Shown: in pieces, positions 15,769-24,878 of the stretch
Layout of the letters: each line of letters starts with the position of its first letter
Numbering within the stretch: the first letter of the stretch is position 1
Assembly: GCA_035249905.1 (NCBI GenBank)
Contig: DATFFT010000032.1
Span: forward strand, 24,069-88,068
DNA length: 64,000 nucleotides
Reading direction: 5' to 3'
Source of the DNA: JAOUEA01 sp035249905
GTDB taxonomy: Bacteria; Actinomycetota; UBA4738; HRBIN12
Made by a program: the position numbers and the translations under genes
The notes under the pieces: generated by a model
What the model saw: only the letters and a program-made list of their open reading frames with translations
Database searches by the model: none
What the model was told of the DNA's origin: nothing

Positions 15769-16731
15769 ATGACGGGCGACGAACGCATGGAGCCGCTCGA
15801 GAGGCTGCTGAACCTCGTGGGTCTCCTGCTCGAGACGTCGACACCGCTCACGTTCGAACAGATCCGCGACACGCTCGATGCCTACCGGGCCGACAACGTC
15901 GACAGCGCGAAGCGCATGTTCGAACGCGACAAGGACCAGCTGCGCGAGTTCGGGATCCCACTGCGGCTCGTCGATACCGACGTCTGGGGCACGGAGCAGG
16001 GCTACATCATCCCGAAGGATGAGTACTACCTGCCCGAGATCGCCTTCACACCCGAGGAGCTGGGAGCGCTGCTGGTGGCGGCGCAGAGCGGCGGCCAGGA
16101 CACACGGGCCGAGCAAGCCGCCCGCAAGCTCCTGTACGGAGCCGACGGGGGCGTGCTGGCGGGCCTCGCCGGAGGGCCCCTGGCGTCGGGATCCGACGCT
16201 CGGAGCGCACTGGTCCTCGACTGCGCCGACGCTGCGCAACGACGACGTCGGATCCGGTTCGGCTATCGCACGTCGCAGGGCGAGCACGGCAGCCGCACGG
16301 TCGATGCGTTCGCGATGGTCTTCCGGGGGGGTCACTGGTACCTGGTCGGACACGACGGCGACCGCGACGACGTGCGGGCCTTCCGGCTGTCCCGATTCAC
16401 CGGTGACGTCGAAGATCTCGGCGAAGGCCGCCGACCGCCCGATGCGTTCCGAGCCGCCGACCACGTGCAGGCCGGAGCATGGACCGCCGCGGCCGAGGAC
16501 CACGCCGAGGTCGCGTTCTCAGCCGAGGTGGCATGGTGGGCCGTGGGGTCGTTCGCCGGCGCTCGGGAGGAACGCGTCGAGGACGACGGCTGGGTCGTGG
16601 TCGACATCCCGATGGCCGATCCCGGGCTGCTGGCCTCGCTCCTGTTGCAGTTCGGTCCGGATGCCGTCGTTCTGGCGCCCGAGGTGCTGCGTGACGAGGT
16701 CGTCGGCCGCCTGGAGTCGGTCGGTGGCTGA
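15769..16731 (+). CDS. pafB: WYL-domain transcriptional regulator PafB
   Basis: 320 residues, ATG only 8 nt after TATGAT. An N-terminal winged helix (ERLLNLVGLLLETSTPLTFEQIRDTL) is followed by the WYL domain, with GHWYLVGHD. In mycobacteria PafB and PafC form a heterodimer that activates LexA-independent DNA-damage genes. The next gene encodes the paralogous PafC, with an 8-nt overlap. Synteny with pafA and tatA supports the name. Confidence 0.92.
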   Translation: MTGDERMEPLERLLNLVGLLLETSTPLTFEQIRDTLDAYRADNVDSAKRMFERDKDQLREFGIPLRLVDTDVWGTEQGYIIPKDEYYLPEIAFTPEELGALLVAAQSGGQDTRAEQAARKLLYGADGGVLAGLAGGPLASGSDARSALVLDCADAAQRRRRIRFGYRTSQGEHGSRTVDAFAMVFRGGHWYLVGHDGDRDDVRAFRLSRFTGDVEDLGEGRRPPDAFRAADHVQAGAWTAAAEDHAEVAFSAEVAWWAVGSFAGAREERVEDDGWVVVDIPMADPGLLASLLLQFGPDAVVLAPEVLRDEVVGRLESVGG

Positions 16732-17695
16732 GACCCGGCGAGCCAACCCCCCGAGGACCGCGGACCGGCTCGGCCGGATGCTCGTCATCGTGCCGTACGT
16801 GGTTCGGCACCCCGGCTGCTCGCTCGGCGAGGTGGCCTCGCTGTTCTCGGTGAAGCCCGAACAGTTGCGGCGTGACCTCGACCTCCTGTTCCTGTCGGGC
16901 CTGCCGCCCTACGGACCCGGCGATCTGATCGACGTCGAGGTCGACGAGGACGATCGCATCTGGATCACGATGGCCGACCACTTCTCGCGGCCGCTGCGCC
17001 TCAGCCGTTCGGAAGCGCTCGCCCTCACGCTGCGTTCGGCCGAGCTGCTCGCGACGCCCGGGCTCCCGGAGGCGCCGGCGTTGTCAGGCGCGCTCCGGAA
17101 GCTCCGAGAGGCGCTCGGCCCCGAAACGGCCGGCAGTGACGACGCGATCGAGACCGCGGAAGCGGGCAGGCCCCCCGAGCATCTGGAGCGCCTCCGGCGG
17201 GCGGCTCGGGAGCACGAGCGCATCACGATCGAGTATTTCGCGGGGTCGACCGGGTCCTGGACCACCCGTGACGTCGAACCGGAGGAGGTCTTCTCGGCGA
17301 TGGGGAACTGGTACGTCGCGGCCTGGGACGCGGGGGCGGGCGACGAGCGCCTCTTCCGGGCCGACCGCATCCGGTCGGTCGCGGGCACCGGAGCGCGCTT
17401 CGAGCCGCGAGGGCTGGAGGGTGCGGGTCGAGCCCTGTTCAGGGCCACCGGAGACGAGGTCCGTGTCAGGCTGCGCCTGCGGCCGGGCGCCAGGTGGATC
17501 GCGGAGTACTACATCACCGAGCACCCCGTCGAGCACGACGATGGATCCCTCGAGGTCACGCTTCCAACGGCACGGCTGGGATGGGTTGCGGCGCTGCTTC
17601 TTCGAGTCGGCAACGACGCAGAGGTCATCGCCCCGGCGGAGGCGGCCGACGCCGTCTCCGACCTCGCCCGCCGGACGCTCGGGCACTACCGCTGA
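16724..17695 (+). CDS. pafC: WYL-domain transcriptional regulator PafC
   Basis: 323 residues from GTG 16724, overlapping the end of pafB by 8 nt. Winged helix MLVIVPYVVRHPGCSLGEVASLFSVKPEQLRRDLDLL, then the WYL domain with GNWYVAAWD and a C-terminal effector-sensing region. It is the expected partner of PafB in DNA-damage-induced transcription. The 136 nt that follow (17696-17831) contain no gene or clear terminator. Confidence 0.92.
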   Translation: MAETRRANPPRTADRLGRMLVIVPYVVRHPGCSLGEVASLFSVKPEQLRRDLDLLFLSGLPPYGPGDLIDVEVDEDDRIWITMADHFSRPLRLSRSEALALTLRSAELLATPGLPEAPALSGALRKLREALGPETAGSDDAIETAEAGRPPEHLERLRRAAREHERITIEYFAGSTGSWTTRDVEPEEVFSAMGNWYVAAWDAGAGDERLFRADRIRSVAGTGARFEPRGLEGAGRALFRATGDEVRVRLRLRPGARWIAEYYITEHPVEHDDGSLEVTLPTARLGWVAALLLRVGNDAEVIAPAEAADAVSDLARRTLGHYR

Positions 17696-17831
17696 ACCGC
17701 CTCCCGGCCTGGTCCGAACGGCTCTCCGATCGAGCCCGGGGAAGGAGGAAACGCGTGGGTCGACCGGGGTAGCCCCGATCCGGCGCGAGGGCCTCAAGGC
17801 GTGCTCGCCCAGGGCCGATAGCACCCTTGAG

Positions 17832-18194
17832 ATGACAACCATCCGGACAACGTGCCCCAGGTGTGGTGAGGTCGACATGGGCCCCGAGGCGATCATGCTT
17901 TCGGTGCGTCAGAGCGGCCGTGAAGGCAGCTACCGCTTCACCTGCCCCAACTGTGCCGACGACGTGGAGAAGCGCGCCGATCGCAAGATCGTGGCGTTGC
18001 TGGTCTCGGCGGGTGTGGACATCGAACGATCCGAGAGCGACCAGATGCTCTTCGACGACGAGGATGCCGAACCTCGCGGCGTGATGCCGCAGGGCCCGGT
18101 CTTCTCGATCGACGACGTGATCGAGTTCCACTACCTGCTCGAGGACGACCGCTACATCGAGGAGTTCCTGGCCTCGAGCGGCGGCGCTTCCTGA
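17832..18194 (+). CDS. Zinc-ribbon protein of unknown function
   Basis: 120 residues. Two CPxC pairs (CPRCGE near residue 8 and CPNCADD near 36) form one zinc ribbon, followed by a helical acidic part (DDVIEFHYLLEDDRYIEEFLASSG). A near-consensus -10 (TAGCAC, 17819-17824) lies just before the ATG, so the message may be leaderless. Its position between pafC and the Tat genes is suggestive, but no function is known to me. Confidence 0.65.
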   Translation: MTTIRTTCPRCGEVDMGPEAIMLSVRQSGREGSYRFTCPNCADDVEKRADRKIVALLVSAGVDIERSESDQMLFDDEDAEPRGVMPQGPVFSIDDVIEFHYLLEDDRYIEEFLASSGGAS

Positions 18195-18243
18195 CCGCCC
18201 GACCCACGACCGATCGAGCTCCGAGGGGCGATCTGCCTTCGTG

Positions 18244-18249
18244 TAGCAT
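18244..18249 (+). promoter_or_regulatory. -10 element TAGCAT, leaderless layout
   Basis: TAGCAT ends 6 nt before the GTG at 18256. Confidence 0.5.
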
Positions 18250-18255
18250 CGCCGC

Positions 18256-18465
18256 GTGGACACGTGGCTCGTCGTGTGGTTCGTCATCGGTATCGTCACC
18301 ACGATCGCCGTTCTGGCGTTCCTGATCGCCTTGATCCGGCACCTCCTCGTGTTGGGGCGAACCGCGAGGCAGATGCAAGAGGAGCTGTCACCCGTCGTCC
18401 GGGAGATCTCGGCGCAAGGCACGAGAGCGAGCGACCGGGCCGCTCGGCTTGGCCCTCGACGGTAG
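18256..18465 (+). CDS. Small single-pass membrane protein
   Basis: 69 residues: an N-out short segment, one hydrophobic helix (WLVVWFVIGIVTTIAVLAFLIALI) and a basic amphipathic cytosolic tail (RTARQMQEELSPVVREIS). The leaderless -10 and coding-like codon use support it. It sits directly before tatA and resembles a Tat-like helix-plus-amphipathic tail only in outline; it lacks the TatA glycine-hinge motif. Function unknown. Confidence 0.6.
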   Translation: MDTWLVVWFVIGIVTTIAVLAFLIALIRHLLVLGRTARQMQEELSPVVREISAQGTRASDRAARLGPRR

Positions 18466-18485
18466 GATTGGGCGGGGCACCGCCC
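18463..18485 (+). promoter_or_regulatory. tatA promoter -10 (TAGGAT) and GC hairpin leader
   Basis: TAGGAT at 18463-18468 overlaps the upstream stop codon. It is followed at once by a perfect hairpin GGGCGG-GGCA-CCGCCC (18470-18485). No Shine-Dalgarno is visible before the tatA ATG at 18497. Confidence 0.4.
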
Positions 18486-18496
18486 CTCCCTGACAG

Positions 18497-18916
18497 ATGC
18501 TCAACATCGGACCGCCGGAGCTCATCCTCATCTTCGTCATCGCCCTCGTGATCGTGGGCCCGCAACGGCTGCCCGAGCTCGCCCGAACGGTCGGGAAGGG
18601 GCTGCGTGAGTTCCGGAGGATGCAGGACGAGGTCAAGGACCTCGTGAACACGGGTATGGGCGACGAGTTCAAGGACACCGCGGCCGAGCTGAAGCGGACG
18701 GCTTCCGACCTGAAGAGCGCGACCGACGTGCGCTCGGCGTTCCGGGAGGATTCCGTTCGCACCAGGCCGCACCGCTCGAGGGGCGATGCGGCCGCCGTGG
18801 ATCCGTCCCCGGCCACACCGGAACCGAACCCGGAGGTGTCGGCACCCGAGCCCGATGTCGACCGGACCCCTCCGGCCCCGGCCGCCGAATCGGACGACGT
18901 GGGAACCGACGAGTGA
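18497..18916 (+). CDS. tatA: Sec-independent translocase subunit TatA/TatB
   Basis: 139 residues: short N-terminus IGPPE, membrane helix LILIFVIALVIVGPQRLPEL, amphipathic helix ARTVGKGLREFRRM, then a long Pro/Glu-rich tail. GPQRLPEL resembles TatB as much as TatA; position upstream of tatC matches mycobacterial tatA. It forms the pore or receptor for folded twin-arginine substrates. The tail is longer than in minimal TatA proteins. Confidence 0.88.
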   Translation: MLNIGPPELILIFVIALVIVGPQRLPELARTVGKGLREFRRMQDEVKDLVNTGMGDEFKDTAAELKRTASDLKSATDVRSAFREDSVRTRPHRSRGDAAAVDPSPATPEPNPEVSAPEPDVDRTPPAPAAESDDVGTDE

Positions 18917-18926
18917 GGCTCGCGCT

Positions 18927-19718
18927 GTGCGGGTGATCCCGAGGTCCCTTCGTCGCTCGGAGGCCGAACGCACCGGCACGATGTCGGTGATGGAGCACCT
19001 CGAGGAGCTCCGCCGACGGATCGTGATCGCCGGCATCGCGATCCTCGCCGGCGCGATCGTGGGGTGGTTCCTCTACCCGGCCGTGATCGACCTGCTGCGC
19101 GACCCCTACTGCCAGTACCTGCGGGAGAACCCGGAGGTGCGACCGCCGGCCGGCTGCCGGCTCACGATCGTCAGTCCCGTCGACGCGTTCCTGACGAAGC
19201 TGAAGATGGTCGGGTTCCTCGGCCTGATCGTGGCCCTCCCGGTCGTGCTCTATCAACTCTGGGCGTTCATCGTGCCCGGCCTCACGAGTCGGGAGAAGAA
19301 GTGGTCGATCCCGTTCATCGTGACCTCGACGTTGCTGTTCATCCTGGGAGCGGCGTTCTCGCTCTGGACCCTCCCGAAGGCGCTCGACTTCCTGTTGGGG
19401 TTCGCCGGATCAGCGGTCGTGCCACTGATCACGTTCGACCGGTACCTGGGCTTCGTGACGCTCGTGACGTTGGCGTTCGGTTTGTCGTTCCTGTTCCCCG
19501 TGATCCTCGTGTTCCTCGAGGCGGTCGGGGTCCTGTCGTGGCAGCGCCTGGCGTCGTGGCGCCGTTGGGCGATCCTCGGCATCGCGATCTTCGCGGCGGT
19601 GATCACGCCGAGCGGCGACCCGTACACGATGCTCGCGATGATGATCCCGATGTACGTGTTCTACGAGGCCTCTATCATCATCGGCCGGTTCATGAAGCGC
19701 GGCCGAGCGACGGGATAA
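18927..19718 (+). CDS. tatC: Sec-independent translocase subunit TatC
   Basis: 263 residues from GTG 18927. Motifs MSVMEHLEELRRRI (signal-peptide-binding N-terminus), six hydrophobic segments, and the conserved FVTLVTLAFGLSFLFPVI and AVITPSGDPYTMLAMMIPMYVFYE stretches. It is the twin-arginine receptor. Start alternatives (GTG 18933, ATG 18981) exist. It follows tatA by 10 nt in the same operon. Confidence 0.95.
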   Translation: MRVIPRSLRRSEAERTGTMSVMEHLEELRRRIVIAGIAILAGAIVGWFLYPAVIDLLRDPYCQYLRENPEVRPPAGCRLTIVSPVDAFLTKLKMVGFLGLIVALPVVLYQLWAFIVPGLTSREKKWSIPFIVTSTLLFILGAAFSLWTLPKALDFLLGFAGSAVVPLITFDRYLGFVTLVTLAFGLSFLFPVILVFLEAVGVLSWQRLASWRRWAILGIAIFAAVITPSGDPYTMLAMMIPMYVFYEASIIIGRFMKRGRATG

Positions 19719-19727
19719 GGGCGGACG

Positions 19728-20471
19728 ATGGCGATCAAGGGCAAGAAGCGATCGAAGCAACGCTCGGCGCCACGTGCGCCGAGGCGCGAGCCGGTCGCCC
19801 TGCCGACGCCGTTCCTGCGTCGTCGGTGGGTACAGCTCACGGCCGGGTTCCTCCTCGGGATCCTCGCGATGGTCGTGTTCGTCTGGGTGACGAACAGCCT
19901 CCGGGCGAACGATGCCGAGGAGGCCGACGCCGACGATGCCGCCACGCGCCTGGCCGCGGCCACGGCGTACCAGCAGGCGGTCCGGGGCGCGTTCAGCCAG
20001 GTCGGCGTCGTCGATCCCGGTGTCACCCCCACGGTGTTCACGGAGCTCGACGCGGCGCTCGACGCCCTCGCCCAGGGAGACCCACCGGCCGATGCGGAGG
20101 CGACGTTCGAGCAGGCGGCCCGCGATGCGCGGAGCGCGCGCAGGGATCTCGCGAGGTTCGATGTGGCCGGCGCGATCGCGGATCAGGGATTCGACGTGGT
20201 GGCCGCGACCGCGTTCACGAGCTCCGGGACGACGCTCGTGGAGGCGCTGGATCGCTACCGTCAGGCAGCCGAGGTCGCATCGTCGGCGGTCACGATCGGC
20301 GGCGAGCAAGGGCGTCGCCTCGCTGCGGTGGCCACCGATCTTCGCGATGCGGCGCGTGCCGAGCTCGCCGCCGGGTGGACCGAATACCTGCAGGCCCTGC
20401 GCGCGGGCGGGGTCCCAGAGGCGCCGACGACCGGCGGCATCGTCCCCGAGCTCCCCGGCGGCGGGGGGTAG
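19728..20471 (+). CDS. Single-pass membrane protein with helical extracytoplasmic domain
   Basis: 247 residues: a basic N-terminal tail (KGKKRSKQRSAPRAPRREP), one transmembrane helix (LTAGFLLGILAMVVFVWV) and an Ala-rich, strongly helical outer domain with heptad-like spacing, ending in PGGGG. It starts 9 nt after tatC, so it is probably co-transcribed. I do not recognise the family; a cell-envelope accessory or membrane-anchored scaffold is possible but unproven. Confidence 0.65.
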   Translation: MAIKGKKRSKQRSAPRAPRREPVALPTPFLRRRWVQLTAGFLLGILAMVVFVWVTNSLRANDAEEADADDAATRLAAATAYQQAVRGAFSQVGVVDPGVTPTVFTELDAALDALAQGDPPADAEATFEQAARDARSARRDLARFDVAGAIADQGFDVVAATAFTSSGTTLVEALDRYRQAAEVASSAVTIGGEQGRRLAAVATDLRDAARAELAAGWTEYLQALRAGGVPEAPTTGGIVPELPGGGG

Positions 20472-20486
20472 GGCCGGCCTCTCGCG

Positions 20487-21401
20487 ATGGGTGCACCGGC
20501 CCCAGTCGTCGTCGTGGCGAACCCGACCGCGGGTCGAGGCAAGGCGGGCCGCCGCATCGGCACCGTCGTCTCCACGCTCCGGTCCCTCCGTGTCGACCAC
20601 GAGATCCGTGTCGCGGGCTCCCCGCAGGAGATGGAGGAGACCTGCCGTTCCCTCGGTGAAGGAGGCGCCGAGATCGTCGCGGCGCTGGGCGGCGACGGCA
20701 CGGCCTCCTGCGCAGCCAACGGACTGCTCGGCACCGGCGCGGCGCTCGCCGTGGTGCCGGCGGGCACCGGTGATGACTTCGCGCACGCCATCGGAGCGGG
20801 GTCGTTCCGGGAATCGATCGGGCTGCTCGCCAACCCCAAGACCACTCCGATCGACGTCGTCCGCGTCCATGTCGAGGGTCTGACGCGGTGCTTCGTCAAC
20901 ATCGCGGGCGCGGGCTTCGACTCGGAGGTGAACGAAACAGCGAACTCGATGACCGCGAACCTCGGCGGGACGGGCACGTATGTCGCCGCCCTGCTGAAGA
21001 CCTTGTCGAGGTTCTCACCGGCCCGCTACGACCTCACGATCGACGGCGCGCCTGCCACGGTCGACGCGATGCTGGTCGTGGTGGGGAACGGCCCGTCGTA
21101 CGGAGGCGGCATGCGGGTGCTCCCGCAGGCGTCGCTCGTGGACGGCTCGCTCGACATCTGCATCGTCGAGGCCCTGTCGAAGGGTGCGTTCCTGCGGGCG
21201 TTCCCGAGGGTGTACTCCGGTCGCCACGCGACGCATCCGAAGGTGCGGATGATGCGCGCCCGCGCCGTGACGGTGGAGGCGAACCGTGGGCTGCACGTGT
21301 ACGCCGACGGCGAGCGGGTCGGCCCGCTGCCCGCGCGGTTCGAGGTGATGCCGGCCGCCCTGCCCGTCGTGGCGGGGCCCGATGCGAAGGGGATCCGATG
21401 A
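20487..21401 (+). CDS. Diacylglycerol kinase/sphingosine kinase-family lipid kinase
   Basis: 304 residues. It has the DAGK catalytic signature: ANPTAGRGKAG near the N-terminus, GGDGT at 68-72, PAGTGDDFA, and the C-terminal domain with VGNGPSYGGGMRVLPQASLVDGSLDICIVEAL and a final YADGE motif. It should phosphorylate a lipid alcohol (diacylglycerol or related) at the membrane. It overlaps the next gene by ATGA. A second, motif-poor homologue lies at 24879. Confidence 0.88.
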   Translation: MGAPAPVVVVANPTAGRGKAGRRIGTVVSTLRSLRVDHEIRVAGSPQEMEETCRSLGEGGAEIVAALGGDGTASCAANGLLGTGAALAVVPAGTGDDFAHAIGAGSFRESIGLLANPKTTPIDVVRVHVEGLTRCFVNIAGAGFDSEVNETANSMTANLGGTGTYVAALLKTLSRFSPARYDLTIDGAPATVDAMLVVVGNGPSYGGGMRVLPQASLVDGSLDICIVEALSKGAFLRAFPRVYSGRHATHPKVRMMRARAVTVEANRGLHVYADGERVGPLPARFEVMPAALPVVAGPDAKGIR

Positions 21402-22147
21402 ACGTCACCGCCGATGGGGTGCTGCTGATCCACGCCTTCCCGCTCGACGCCTCGATGTGGGACGAGCAGGTCGAGTGGCTGCGCCGCGAGGGGTGGCGAG
21501 TCGCCGCGCCCTCGCTCCCCGGGTTCGGCGGCTCGCCGGGGGTCGGCCCGGTGATGTCGATGGGCGCCGCCGCCGACCGATGCCTGCAGGCACTCGACGC
21601 TGAAGGGATCGAGCGCGCGGCGGTGTGCGGTCTCTCGATCGGCGGATACGTGGCGTTCGAGCTCTGGCGTCTGGCGAGGCAGCGGATCGCCGGCCTGGTG
21701 CTCGCGAACACCAGGTCCGAGGCCGACACGACCGAAGCCGCCGAGGGGCGCCGGGCGCTGGCGACCCGGCTCGACGAGGAGGGGACCGGCTTCCTCGTCG
21801 AGGACCCGCCGCCGTTGCTCGCGGCGCAGGCGGGTCGGGGGCGGTGGCCGTTCGTTCGGGCGACGATCGCCGCCCAAACGGCGGAGGCGATCGCGGCGGC
21901 GGCCCGTGGCATGGCGGAGCGGCCGGACTCCACGCCGGATCTCGGCACGATCGACGTTCCGGTGCTGGTGCTGACCTCCGATGGGGATACGTTGATCCCC
22001 GCGGAGGTGAGCCTGGGCATGACGCGTCACATCCGAGGCGCAGGGTCGATCACGGTGACGGGAGCGGGCCACCTGTCCAACCTCGAGGCACCCGATGCGT
22101 TCCGTGACGCCCTGGAAGGGTTCCTCGCGGGATCCGAACGGGCCTGA
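21398..22147 (+). CDS. Alpha/beta hydrolase fold protein
   Basis: 249 residues; ATG overlaps the lipid-kinase stop. HAFPLDASMWDEQVEWL, the PSLPGFGGS loop, nucleophile elbow GLSIGG, the LTSDGDTLIP acid region and the GAGHLSNLEAP histidine form the complete triad pattern of esterase/lactonase-like hydrolases. The substrate is unknown; coupling to a lipid kinase hints at lipid metabolism. Confidence 0.82.
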   Translation: MNVTADGVLLIHAFPLDASMWDEQVEWLRREGWRVAAPSLPGFGGSPGVGPVMSMGAAADRCLQALDAEGIERAAVCGLSIGGYVAFELWRLARQRIAGLVLANTRSEADTTEAAEGRRALATRLDEEGTGFLVEDPPPLLAAQAGRGRWPFVRATIAAQTAEAIAAAARGMAERPDSTPDLGTIDVPVLVLTSDGDTLIPAEVSLGMTRHIRGAGSITVTGAGHLSNLEAPDAFRDALEGFLAGSERA

Positions 22148-22195
22148 GCCGCCTCGGGTCCGGCTGAGCGCGGCCTGAGCTCGCGGACCCACTCG

Positions 22196-22201
22196 TAGAC
22201 T
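22196..22201 (+). promoter_or_regulatory. -10 element TAGACT, leaderless layout for helY
   Basis: TAGACT ends 6 nt before the helY ATG. Confidence 0.5.
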
Positions 22202-22207
22202 GGATCC

Positions 22208-24862
22208 ATGACCACCCCCGCGGCGTTCGCCGCCCAGTTCCCGTTCGCCCTGGACGAGTTCCAGGTGCAGGCCGCAGGAGCGGTCGAGGCCGGCATGTCC
22301 GTGCTCGTCGCGGCGCCGACCGGCAGCGGCAAGACCGTGGTCGCCGAATACGCGATCGAGCGTGCGCTGGCTCGCGGCGGCAAGTCGTTCTACACGACCC
22401 CCCTCAAGGCGCTCTCGAACCAGAAGTACGGCGATCTCGCCGCGAAGCACGGTGCCGACACCGTCGGCCTGCTCACCGGCGACAACACCGTCAACTCCGA
22501 GGCGCCCGTGGTGGTGATGACCACCGAGGTGCTGCGCAACATGCTGTACGAGCGCTCGGACACCCTCGATGGCCTCGTCAGCGTCGTGATGGACGAGGTG
22601 CACTACCTGCAGGACCCCTATCGGGGCGCGGTCTGGGAAGAGGTGCTGATCCATCTGCCGCTGAGCGTGTCGGTCGTCTGCTTGTCGGCCACGATCTCCA
22701 ACGCCGAGGAGTTCGGCGAGTGGATCGGCACGCTGCGCGGCGAGACCAGGGTCGTCATCGAGGAGCAGCGTCCCGTGCCCCTCGAGCACCATTACCTGGT
22801 CGGTCACCGACTGCATCCCATGCACGTCGAGCAGGACGGCGTGCCGATCCCCAACCCGTACGTGATCTCGCTCGATCAGAACGAGCTGCGAACGAAGGTC
22901 TACCATCGGCGGAGCAGCGGGTACCCCCAGCACGAACGCATCTCCCGGCCGCGGGAGGGTCACCGCCGGGTGTACGTGCCTCGGCGCTCCGAGGTCGTCG
23001 ACGTGCTCGAGGAACACGGCATGCTGCCCGCGATCTACTTCGTGTTCAGCCGGGCGGGCTGCGACCGCAGCGTCCGGTGGATGCGGGAGGCCGGCATCTC
23101 GCTCACGAGCAGGGCCGAGGCCGATCACATCCGAGAGCTCGCCGAGACGAGAGCGGCGTGGATGGACGAGGACGATCTCGTCACGCTCGGTTTCTACGAC
23201 TTCCTCGACGGATTGACGGCGGGCGTCGCGGCTCACCACGCCGGCATGCTGCCGGTGTTCAAGGAGACGGTCGAGGAGCTGTTCGAGGCCGGGCTCGTGA
23301 AGGTCGTGTTCGCGACCGAGACCCTGTCGCTGGGCATCAACATGCCGGCCAAGACCGTCGTGATCGAAGACCTCTGGAAGTTCCAGGGCGAGCGGCACGA
23401 GCTGCTCACTCCGGGGGAATACACGCAGCTCACGGGCCGGGCGGGGCGGCGAGGCATCGACGAGGTCGGCCATGCCGTCGTGCTGTACCAGCGACGGGTC
23501 GACTTCGAACGGGTGGCCACGCTCGCGCAGCGGCGCACCTACGATCTCGTGTCGTCGTTCCGGCCCTCGTACAACATGGCGGTGAACCTCGCCCGGAACT
23601 ACACCGAAGAGCAGGCACATCGCTTGCTGAACAGCTCGTTCGGTCAGTTCCTGGCCGATCGGAAGGTGGTGGGCCTCGAACGGGAACGTCGACGCGATGC
23701 CGAGGCGATCGAGGGCTACCGCGCGAACATGCGCTGCCATCTCGGAGACTTCGACGAGTACTGGGCGCTGGTGACGAAGGCGCGCCTGCTGCGCGAGCAG
23801 GATCGCCATGGCCACGAGAAGGCCCGCGCCGACGCGGTCCGAGCGGCCGTGGGGAAGCTGCGGCCCGGCGAGGTGATCTCGGTTCCCAACGGCAGACGAG
23901 GGGGCATCGGCGTCGTCGTCAGCTCCCGTGACGGGAAGCCGACCGTGCTGACGCAGGACCGGCGCCACTTCCGACTGGCGGCGCGCGACTTCCGGGATCC
24001 GCCCGCCGTGCTGACCCGCATCCCGCTGCCTCGCACGGGGAGCGCGCGCAGCAGCCGCTACCGCCGCGACGTCGCGGCCAAGCTCGTCTCGCTCGACGTC
24101 CGGCCGCAGAAGGCTCCGAAGCACCGGGCGGATCCCTCGGTCGAGCGGGAGGCGACGAAGCTCGACGACCGGGCCGCGCGGCATCCGTGTCACTCCTGTC
24201 CCGAGCGGGCCAAACACGAGCGATGGGCGAGACGGGTCGACGAGCGGGAGGCATCGCTCTCGAGCACAGAGCGGCGCATCCGGGTGCGAACCGAGACGCT
24301 CGCCCGCCAGTTCGACCGCGTGCTCTCCGTGCTCAGGGCGCTCGGCTACGTCGATGGCTGGTCCGTCACCACGAAGGGCCGTTCGCTCTCCCGCATCTAC
24401 GGGGAGGGCGACATCCTGGTCGCCGAGGCGCTGGCCCGGGGCCTGTTCGACGACCTAGAGCCTGCGGAGGTGGCGGCGCTGCTGTCCTCCGTCGTGTACG
24501 AGGGACGGGAACGGGTGCCGCTGTCGGGCGAGATGCCCACCCCGGAGACCAAGGAACGCTACGAGGCCCTGCAGCGCACCTGGCGCCGTGTGCGGCGCAC
24601 CGAGGACGAGCACCAGGTACAGCTCTGCCGAGAGCTCGAAGCGGGATTCGCCACGCCGATCTTCCACTGGGCGAACGGTCGACCGCTCGAGGAGGTGCTC
24701 GCGGAGACGGAGATGGCTCCGGGCGACTTCGTGCGGAACTGCAAGCAGCTGGTCGATCTGCTCCGCCAGGTCGAAGAGGTCGCGAACCCGGAGACCGCGG
24801 CGTTGTTCGCCGGGGCCAGGTCGGCCGTGATGCGCGGCGTCGTCGCCTACACCGGCGTGTAG
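22208..24862 (+). CDS. helY: SKI2/Mtr4-like superfamily 2 helicase HelY
   Basis: 884 residues. Walker A APTGSGKT (about 35-42), DEVH box (VVMDEVHYLQDP), SAT motif (LSATISN), and helicase motif VI (QLTGRAGRRGID) define an SF2 helicase; the C-terminal half carries the cysteine cluster HPCHSCPERAKHERW and the long helical Ski2/Mtr4-like region. It corresponds to HelY, found next to tatC in mycobacteria, probably an RNA helicase. The ATG has its own leaderless promoter. Confidence 0.92.
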   Translation: MTTPAAFAAQFPFALDEFQVQAAGAVEAGMSVLVAAPTGSGKTVVAEYAIERALARGGKSFYTTPLKALSNQKYGDLAAKHGADTVGLLTGDNTVNSEAPVVVMTTEVLRNMLYERSDTLDGLVSVVMDEVHYLQDPYRGAVWEEVLIHLPLSVSVVCLSATISNAEEFGEWIGTLRGETRVVIEEQRPVPLEHHYLVGHRLHPMHVEQDGVPIPNPYVISLDQNELRTKVYHRRSSGYPQHERISRPREGHRRVYVPRRSEVVDVLEEHGMLPAIYFVFSRAGCDRSVRWMREAGISLTSRAEADHIRELAETRAAWMDEDDLVTLGFYDFLDGLTAGVAAHHAGMLPVFKETVEELFEAGLVKVVFATETLSLGINMPAKTVVIEDLWKFQGERHELLTPGEYTQLTGRAGRRGIDEVGHAVVLYQRRVDFERVATLAQRRTYDLVSSFRPSYNMAVNLARNYTEEQAHRLLNSSFGQFLADRKVVGLERERRRDAEAIEGYRANMRCHLGDFDEYWALVTKARLLREQDRHGHEKARADAVRAAVGKLRPGEVISVPNGRRGGIGVVVSSRDGKPTVLTQDRRHFRLAARDFRDPPAVLTRIPLPRTGSARSSRYRRDVAAKLVSLDVRPQKAPKHRADPSVEREATKLDDRAARHPCHSCPERAKHERWARRVDEREASLSSTERRIRVRTETLARQFDRVLSVLRALGYVDGWSVTTKGRSLSRIYGEGDILVAEALARGLFDDLEPAEVAALLSSVVYEGRERVPLSGEMPTPETKERYEALQRTWRRVRRTEDEHQVQLCRELEAGFATPIFHWANGRPLEEVLAETEMAPGDFVRNCKQLVDLLRQVEEVANPETAALFAGARSAVMRGVVAYTGV

Positions 24863-24863
24863 C

Positions 24864-24869
24864 TACGAT
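24864..24869 (+). promoter_or_regulatory. -10 element TACGAT, leaderless or very short leader
   Basis: TACGAT ends 9 nt before the ATG at 24879. Confidence 0.45.
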
Positions 24870-24878
24870 GCTGCCGCG

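Noticed and set aside
21026..24217. A 1063-codon open frame on the minus strand opposite helY
   Set aside because: It is the reverse-strand shadow of a high-GC gene. The plus-strand frame has clear SF2 helicase motifs, the opposite frame only Arg/His/Gly-rich sequence.
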